In this document: positions 33,801 to 34,213 of the stretch, piece after piece | How positions within the stretch are numbered: position 1 is the stretch's first letter | Layout of the letters: each line of letters starts with the position of its first letter | Assembly (NCBI GenBank): GCA_030019255.1 | Contig: JASEFK010000014.1 | Coordinates: forward strand, 35,175-69,387 | Length of the DNA stretch: 34,213 bases | Direction of reading: 5' to 3' | DNA from: Actinomycetota bacterium | Lineage (GTDB): Bacteria; Actinomycetota; Geothermincolia; Geothermincolales; RBG-13-55-18 | Program-made: the position numbers and the translations under genes | Notes under the pieces: generated by a model | Seen by the model: only the letters and a program-made list of their open reading frames with translations | What the model was told of the DNA's origin: nothing | Database searches by the model: none

Positions 33801-33881
33801 GTCGTGCTCGATACCTCCTTTTTCCCGCTCCCGAGGTCCAGGTAATGGGCCAGGTATTCCATCCCCAGGGGGATCACTGGG
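33713..33881. repeat. Direct repeat of part of the radical SAM 5' coding region (offset 122 bp)
   Basis: A 47-bp segment at 33713-33759, encoding residues about 15-30 of the radical SAM protein, recurs at 33835-33881 upstream of its start with two mismatches. The duplicate keeps the reading frame. Confidence 0.9.
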
Positions 33882-33901
33882 ACCGGCCTCATCTCACGCA
33901 T
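33797..33901 (-). pseudogene. Truncated radical SAM copy / possible 34-aa leader ORF
   Basis: It starts at an ATG (33901) behind AAGGGAG, reads through the duplicated segment (PVIPLGMEYLAHYLD, matching the main protein with one change) and ends in a TGA that overlaps the radical SAM ATG (ATGA at 33797-33800). It could be the remnant of a deleted paralogue, or a leader peptide whose translation is coupled to the main gene. Confidence 0.5.
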
Positions 33902-33942
33902 CGCTCCCTTGCTTACCATACGCTCGGAAACACGACGTCCTC

Positions 33943-34011
33943 ACGCCTTCTTCCCGATCCCACACCTTTCTCTAACACCCTTACGCCTTCTTCTGGATAT
34001 CACGCCTTCCT
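33943..34011. repeat. Four short repeats at 19-21 bp spacing
   Basis: ACGCCTTC-like units start at 33943, 33964 (variant ACACCTTT), 33983 and 34002; read on the minus strand they are GAAGGCGT. The two-helical-turn spacing puts them on one face of the DNA, 40-110 bp upstream of the leader ORF. They may be binding sites for a regulator of the radical SAM gene. Confidence 0.55.
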
Positions 34012-34213
34012 CTATTATCCACGTTCCCGTACTGACTCGCATTGGAGCAGCGCTCGTGAGTTCGGACCTCGAGTAAACCGCCGTCTTCCATTAAGTTCCG
34101 TGCTCAGCGTGCCGGGAAACGGATGCGCTTCCACACACCGGATCGAAGAAAGTCACTCCCTTGCCCTGCGCGTGGAATTCGGAAGCCGTGAAAAAAATAG
34201 CTTTGGAACGAGT
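34012..34213. other. Right-hand end, no gene recognised
   Basis: No ORF with coding features, no RNA gene and no clear terminator. It may hold the promoter of the radical SAM transcript or the end of a neighbouring gene outside the window. Confidence 0.4.

Noticed and set aside
33943-34011. CRISPR array
   Set aside because: Units are 8-12 bp with 10-bp gaps and one diverged copy; no cas genes are present.

Overview
The window is a GC-rich (about 65 %) bacterial segment from an anaerobe. It carries a selenocysteine formate dehydrogenase, Rnf-type electron-transfer subunits, corrinoid methyl-transfer proteins, and MinD-type ATPases carrying ferredoxin domains. A CtpE-like P-type ATPase and an actinobacterial-looking TadE/TadG pair suggest a deep-branching anaerobic actinobacterium. 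This is inference: there is no rRNA, ribosomal protein or other taxonomic marker in the window.

Left part (1-16 kb), almost all on the minus strand. After a plus-strand LysR regulator comes a compact minus-strand set. Read in transcription order it is tatA, tatC, fdhE, a 67-aa ORF, fdnG (with an in-frame UGA read as selenocysteine and a SECIS hairpin), fdnH, rnfC, rnfD, a terminator, a P-type ATPase, apbE and a Sir2 deacetylase. The cytochrome b subunit (FdnI) expected with fdnGH is absent and its place is taken by rnfC-rnfD. A membrane-anchored ApbE that could flavinylate RnfD lies downstream, and Tat exporters that could move FdnG lie upstream. I read this as a formate dehydrogenase coupled to a minimal two-subunit Rnf/Nqr-like module, the most interesting content of the window.

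Middle part (16.5-24.5 kb). A putative lipoprotein is followed by a plus-strand cluster: Mrp-type ATPase, small zinc-ribbon protein, NifX-like protein, two MinD-type ATPases with inserted 2x[4Fe-4S] domains, a second NifX-like protein and a CoA-binding protein. This resembles the Desulfovibrio orange-protein (ORP) gene set. A minus-strand TadE/TadG pair with an overlapping 61-aa ORF follows, then an orphan Phd-like antitoxin.

Right part (24.7-34.2 kb). A three-gene plus-strand unit encodes a UroD-family methyltransferase, a corrinoid protein and a GH29 fucosidase-like protein, suggesting use of a methylated sugar as methyl donor. On the minus strand are a 1344-aa secreted subtilisin-fold protein with a seven-repeat beta-propeller and a B12-binding radical SAM protein.

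At both ends of the window, the gene nearest the edge (lysR, radical SAM) is preceded by a truncated duplicate of its own 5' coding region. In each case the stop codon of the duplicate overlaps the start codon of the full gene as ATGA.
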